17,988 nucleotides of DNA from Minisyncoccota bacterium (GTDB lineage: Bacteria; Verrucomicrobiota; Lentisphaeria; Oligosphaerales; MVZH01), in NCBI GenBank assembly GCA_021734725.1, contig JAIPIM010000038.1:1-17988 (forward strand), in the 5' to 3' direction. Below the pieces are notes generated by a model. The model worked only from the letters and a program-made list of their open reading frames with translations. It was not told where the DNA came from and searched no databases. How positions within the stretch are numbered: position 1 is the first letter of the stretch; each line of letters starts with the position of its first letter. Of this stretch, positions 15,501-17,988 are shown piece by piece. Both the position numbers and the translations under genes were made by a program.

Positions 15501-16144
15501 GATACGAACTCATGCGCCGTCACGGCGTGGAGGGCGATATACGAGAATACCTTAGAAATCTATTGCGAGATCTTGCGGAGACTGAGGCCGCGGTAGTGCC
15601 TGAACTAGAAAGTGGCGGCCCCGCCGCGCACATCGAAGTAACCCAGTTGACTGACGGCGCCCAAACCTACTATGGAATCCTGCCGGATCATGCGGTCGAC
15701 GACAAGAGTCCCCGTAATGTCCGCATTGAATTCCCCGATAAGCGACACATCTACGACGTACGACGACGGCAATACCTGGGCCACACGAACACCGTTAACC
15801 AGGTCTTGCACCCAGGACACGCGGAACTCTTTGCCGCTCTTCCAGGCAAAACAACCGCCCTGAAAGTCACGGCCCCCGAGCGCGTCCGTCGCGGCCAACC
15901 TGTGCAAGCACACGTGACGGTCGACACGGCCGACGGGAATCCCGGTACACATGCAGCCCAAGTCCGCGTGACATGGCCGGATGGCACGAAACCGGAATAC
16001 TTACAGCGGACGCTGGCAATGCCGGCCGGCACGGGACAGTTCGAATTCGTCCCCGCCCTCAATGCGCCGACCGGCACGTGGCGGCTGTCAGCCGTTGACG
16101 CCGTTTCGGGAAAAACAGCGGACGTTGCGATTGACGTAGAATAG
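12536..16144 (+). CDS. Exported GH42-like (beta-galactosidase-type) protein, intact paralogue of 2127-6799
   Basis: A 1202-residue protein with AAGGAG at 12521-12526 and an ATGA overlap with the previous gene. A short signal peptide (about 1-20, ending GLHAWG) is followed by: a Rossmann-like domain about 38-170 (RTVFVGPYSAL, WEVLAMSAYPAW, RALVIPNP) plus YRCGKGRVVQLSI; Ig-like strands about 230-420; a TIM barrel from about 425 (DFYVLYWNTGVGASW) with acid/base-like GDENY (Glu 527); a trimerisation-like domain about 850-900 (KVLFLPFVVSLSDKEVERIK, ENGGLLIADYHCG); and a tail with YDVRRRQYLGHT and a final sandwich. The order equals that of the frameshifted protein, without the CBM and discoidin modules. 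GH42 enzymes are retaining beta-galactosidases. The segment where the nucleophile Glu would sit (LSGAWMNSADRNYGG) has none, so substrate and mechanism are open. Confidence 0.82.
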   Translation: MRKVVHAMVAVSWLGLHAWGDIDTEGLTRTEWAPKLPGGALRTVFVGPYSALQDAHELMIRFDIDGTAVPVATASKFREFGLGGHYWPDLMKGDDEVLNDLRKALAGDWEVLAMSAYPAWSKYPHDIRTGIIAAVAQGRALVIPNPKVLTKDLEAAGVTLESMTADEIPAPIANPEKADGAVYRCGKGRVVQLSISNDGRWGYLLSRSALQADFEHSTAWAAWYLRLAARPEAIDAIKGTRVENGTLNIALDTAAAEGARIDVRLRRHDTYDTVLHRELPVENAESVSIDLPQLPTGTYLTEVRAVRPDGTVLDWDAFMFPVEGPLTIAQVAAGPSSAKVGDEVTVTLKTEGATENLTAVARWFDQWNRLLLETARAPFTGTITLPAPAGSQSVINTVEIQLASERGAEAVGRVDVLMPDNVPPTDFYVLYWNTGVGASWRRQLYYDVLRRKGLGDAFSNCGINRGTARAAALVHMRTVPYTTAFHGVTLADKLLNEEWLGKTEKRARDTAKAHRPYNTLAYTLGDENYVTAFKPEGRFCDTPEAWSMFQNFLRTLYADLDSLNAQWETAFENWESIRFDSEKEMLPSLDNPSAWTDYRMFVARQFSDAHQRMRRAIREEHPGAIVGWDGTEQYSSYDGYDWWQYTRDMDLIQVYGRYIIPGIYSNKIFNGQAVKSFRPNTPLSGAWMNSADRNYGGMYDPWYLLVNGWNSVWWWHSTFLHPANGACRWNLELTPIVEATVTSVREIKNGPGTLLSRAQKVIDPIAVHYSANNWHASTIESGVGSHINNLGLKYEFWTAPNLSGRLVGDEDMKELWGDIAPKGHYAAASKNVYILLHDLGFQPRTVARQEIEMDVLDEAGIKVLFLPFVVSLSDKEVERIKAFVENGGLLIADYHCGLRDLHCRRRDTAALDELFGIERNGTNVVNSPGSLTAEYGWRGPGMRFRSRFHEPVSPAGAKPYGWHEDGTPAVLVHSFGKGRTVYLNSDLYRYELMRRHGVEGDIREYLRNLLRDLAETEAAVVPELESGGPAAHIEVTQLTDGAQTYYGILPDHAVDDKSPRNVRIEFPDKRHIYDVRRRQYLGHTNTVNQVLHPGHAELFAALPGKTTALKVTAPERVRRGQPVQAHVTVDTADGNPGTHAAQVRVTWPDGTKPEYLQRTLAMPAGTGQFEFVPALNAPTGTWRLSAVDAVSGKTADVAIDVE

Positions 16145-16152
16145 GCAATACA

Positions 16153-17781
16153 ATGACCTTGCAGACTCCCCATGCCGAATTGCACCGACCAATGCGCCGG
16201 CGTTGTACGGCGATCCTCAGTGGCCGCCGAAGCAGTAACGCGGTCCTCCGGCACCACGCCGACAATGCCAATGCGGGCCTGGAGACCCACGTTACGTGGG
16301 CGCTGGCGTTCATGTGCCTCGCCCTGCTCCATGCAACCGTAAATGCCGACGAAATGGCACCGGATGAATCGTCGAAAACGGTGATCCCTTATGTTAATGT
16401 CATGGACTTCGGCGCGCACCCGGATAACGCCGACAATACACAGCAGATACAGGCCGCAATCAATACCGGCAAAAAGGCCGTCGTGCCACCTGGACGTTAT
16501 GCTGTAAACGGGACACTGGTCATTGGCGGCAAGGAGTACCTGCATCTGGCTCACGGGGCGTGGCTCGTGCGCTTGGCCGGCCGCACCGACAACACTGAAC
16601 CGGTCGTACGCCTGACCGGTAATTTTGCCCGGCTGACCGGAGAAGGTCACGCGAGCGGCGTATCAACACAGAATGCCAGCGGCGGCAACAGCGGTGATGC
16701 AGTCGTCAACAACGGTGTCGTCAATGTCGGTCCCGTGCGAGCCGAGCAGTACACAAACATCAACTGGTGGGTCATCGAATCCATCTGCATTTCGGGAAGT
16801 TCCGCTGATTGGAATGCCTATAATAAGCCCCCCTACCCCGACGATGTCGACCGGAATGAACTGCTCACACTGGTCTGCGGAGCGCCGCTTTCGGCCGGAC
16901 GGGGCAGTTGCTACAACGGGCGGGTCTCCGGTTGTCTGTTCCGCTACGGCGGCATCGCCATCAAGGCCAACCCTATCTGCAACGGCAATCTTTTCACGAA
17001 CAACCATTTTTACCGGATCACCCATAGTTGCTATTACTCCGATCGCACAACGGAGAACCTCTTCACCAACTGCTTCGTGCACAGCGCGCCGGGGGTGACG
17101 GTAATTCGGCTCGAGAACACCGGATACAACCACTGCTATGGTGTGATGTGCGAGCCTGGGCCAACCGCGGCAAACGGACGCTACACACGCTACTGCAATG
17201 TGTCGGCGGATTCTTCGCAAAACGTAATTGTCGGTCACGGCAACACCGGTCATTCGTACATCAACGAAAGCAAAAGCTCGCTGATCATCAGTCACGCTTC
17301 CCTGAGCCTGGGCCTGGGGGCATCCTTCGGAAGCGTCAACGCGCGGTCGGTCCAGACAAAAGAGCTTGTTACGGAGAACATTATTTCTCCACTCGACACG
17401 AGCACGAGAACTCAGCACAGCGAAGTCTTTGTCAAACGCTTCAAGCCAAGCCAGCCTACAGCGTTTCAAGATGTATTCACCTTCACATGCGACACGGACA
17501 CGCAGGTTTTTATGATCGAGCTGAGTGTCGCATCGGGGCTTGCCAGCACCGGGAATCATTCGGCGGCAAAATTCATGATCAGCGGGAAACGTGGATCCGG
17601 CAAAGCAGTAAGCGCTTCGGTCGACCGCATCGGTGGGGACCCTGCCATCAAATGTCGTACGCGCGTCGATGCCAACAAAGTGACAGTCCAGATCGAACCG
17701 TCGTACTACATGCACGGACAATTCATCATCATGCTGCGGGCAAAGAGCACGGGGCAAAGCACTTTGACCAATAGGTTATAA
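16153..17781 (+). CDS. Exported right-handed beta-helix (pectate-lyase-like) protein
   Basis: A 542-residue protein starting 8 bases after the previous stop. A hydrophobic signal segment lies at about 47-65 (WALAFMCLALLHATVNA), so the region before it is unusually long. The start could instead be the ATG at 16192 (residue 14); neither has a clear ribosome binding site. Mature residues open with VNVMDFGAHPDNADNTQQIQ and KAVVPPGRYAV, the hallmark start of pectate-lyase-3/GH28-type helices. Coils follow with Asn, Thr and many Cys (about 12 in the mature protein: SCYNGRVSGCLF, HSCYYSDRT, NHCYGVMCEP). The GH28 catalytic set (NTD, DD, HG, RIK) is not recognised. The last 110 residues form a separate sandwich-like tail. 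It may cleave or bind an acidic polysaccharide and closes the putative operon. Confidence 0.78.
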   Translation: MTLQTPHAELHRPMRRRCTAILSGRRSSNAVLRHHADNANAGLETHVTWALAFMCLALLHATVNADEMAPDESSKTVIPYVNVMDFGAHPDNADNTQQIQAAINTGKKAVVPPGRYAVNGTLVIGGKEYLHLAHGAWLVRLAGRTDNTEPVVRLTGNFARLTGEGHASGVSTQNASGGNSGDAVVNNGVVNVGPVRAEQYTNINWWVIESICISGSSADWNAYNKPPYPDDVDRNELLTLVCGAPLSAGRGSCYNGRVSGCLFRYGGIAIKANPICNGNLFTNNHFYRITHSCYYSDRTTENLFTNCFVHSAPGVTVIRLENTGYNHCYGVMCEPGPTAANGRYTRYCNVSADSSQNVIVGHGNTGHSYINESKSSLIISHASLSLGLGASFGSVNARSVQTKELVTENIISPLDTSTRTQHSEVFVKRFKPSQPTAFQDVFTFTCDTDTQVFMIELSVASGLASTGNHSAAKFMISGKRGSGKAVSASVDRIGGDPAIKCRTRVDANKVTVQIEPSYYMHGQFIIMLRAKSTGQSTLTNRL

Positions 17782-17988
17782 TGCTTTGAGGCTTTGAGGT
17801 TGATGAATAGAGCAGGTCAGCCCTGCCCTTTTCTTCTAAGTGTCGGCGGGAGCAGTACCCGCATTCCGCTCGCTGAAGACTCGCTCCGGCTGCCGCGTAA
17901 ACGCGGAACTCAGACCGGACCGGCAAAACGTCCTCGCGGAAACACGACGCGCGGGGCAGGCGTAGAACAGACCGATACACTATTGGAT
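17782..17988. other. Downstream intergenic region
   Basis: No gene with a ribosome binding site or recognisable product is visible. GCTTTGAG is repeated in tandem at 17783-17798. The weak terminator candidate at 17812-17835 is listed separately. A minus-strand frame ending near 17729 overlaps the beta-helix gene and has no supporting features. Confidence 0.5.
17812..17835 (+). terminator. Candidate intrinsic terminator after the beta-helix gene
   Basis: GCAGG (17812-17816) pairs with CCTGC (17822-17826) around a 5-base loop, followed by CCTTTTCTT. The stem is short and the T-tract interrupted, so termination would be modest. It lies 31 bases after the stop codon, where the operon should end. 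Confidence 0.4.

Noticed and set aside
16663..17757. 364-codon minus-strand open frame opposite the beta-helix gene
   Set aside because: The composition looks like a reverse-strand shadow, and the plus strand encodes a signal peptide and family motifs.
17729..17980. 83-codon minus-strand open frame at the right edge
   Set aside because: Overlaps the end of the beta-helix gene, with no start signal and no recognisable sequence.
1..17988. CRISPR array, tRNA, rRNA, insertion sequence or integrase
   Set aside because: No regularly spaced repeats, cloverleaf-like sequence, rRNA segment or transposase/integrase motifs were seen on either strand.

Overview
The window looks like a chromosomal or metagenomic piece of a Lentisphaerota-like bacterium (PVC superphylum). 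This rests on feature types, not on a marker gene. The types are: a pseudopilin whose FTLIELLVVIAI motif follows an Arg instead of the usual Gly; short PEP-CTERM-type C-termini (IPEP, hydrophobic stretch, Arg run); a regulator joining a GntR-type helix-turn-helix to a LacI-type sensor; and very large exported glycosidase-like proteins. There is no rRNA, tRNA, CRISPR array, transposase or integrase. Kiritimatiellota or another PVC lineage cannot be excluded.

Layout. A 36-bp perfect GC palindrome occupies the left edge (1-36). A YceI-like exported protein lies on the minus strand (165-734). After a divergent intergenic region with a good sigma70-type promoter (977-1005), everything else is on the plus strand. 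The order is: GntR/LacI-type regulator (1051-2130); a very large GH42-like exported protein split by a frameshift in a 9-G run (2127-3788 plus 3734-6799); a beta-propeller PEP-CTERM protein (7017-8306); a second PEP-CTERM protein made of two copies of an unassigned domain (8380-9624); a pseudopilin-like protein (9663-10340); an unassigned TIM-barrel hydrolase-like exported protein (10518-12539); a second GH42-like exported protein (12536-16144); and a right-handed beta-helix (pectate-lyase-like) exported protein (16153-17781). The last 207 bases hold a weak hairpin/T-tract terminator candidate and nothing else I can support.

How the genes fit together. The regulator overlaps the first hydrolase by ATGA, and the last three genes are also packed tightly (ATGA overlap, then 8 bp). 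The window therefore reads as a sugar-responsive polysaccharide-degradation locus whose enzymes all carry export signals. The three genes in the middle encode surface-type proteins and are separated from the hydrolases by 217-bp and 177-bp gaps. An 18-bp perfect inverted repeat sits once in each gap. The second PEP-CTERM protein shares a domain with the C-terminus of the 10518-12539 protein, which links the surface trio to the hydrolases. No transporter, sulfatase or cytoplasmic sugar-metabolism gene is present, so the substrate cannot be named.

Best leads: the poly-G frameshift (phase variation, programmed slippage, or sequencing error); the four-copy unassigned domain; the inverted repeats bracketing the surface-protein module; and the GH42-like paralogues, which appear to lack the usual nucleophile glutamate.
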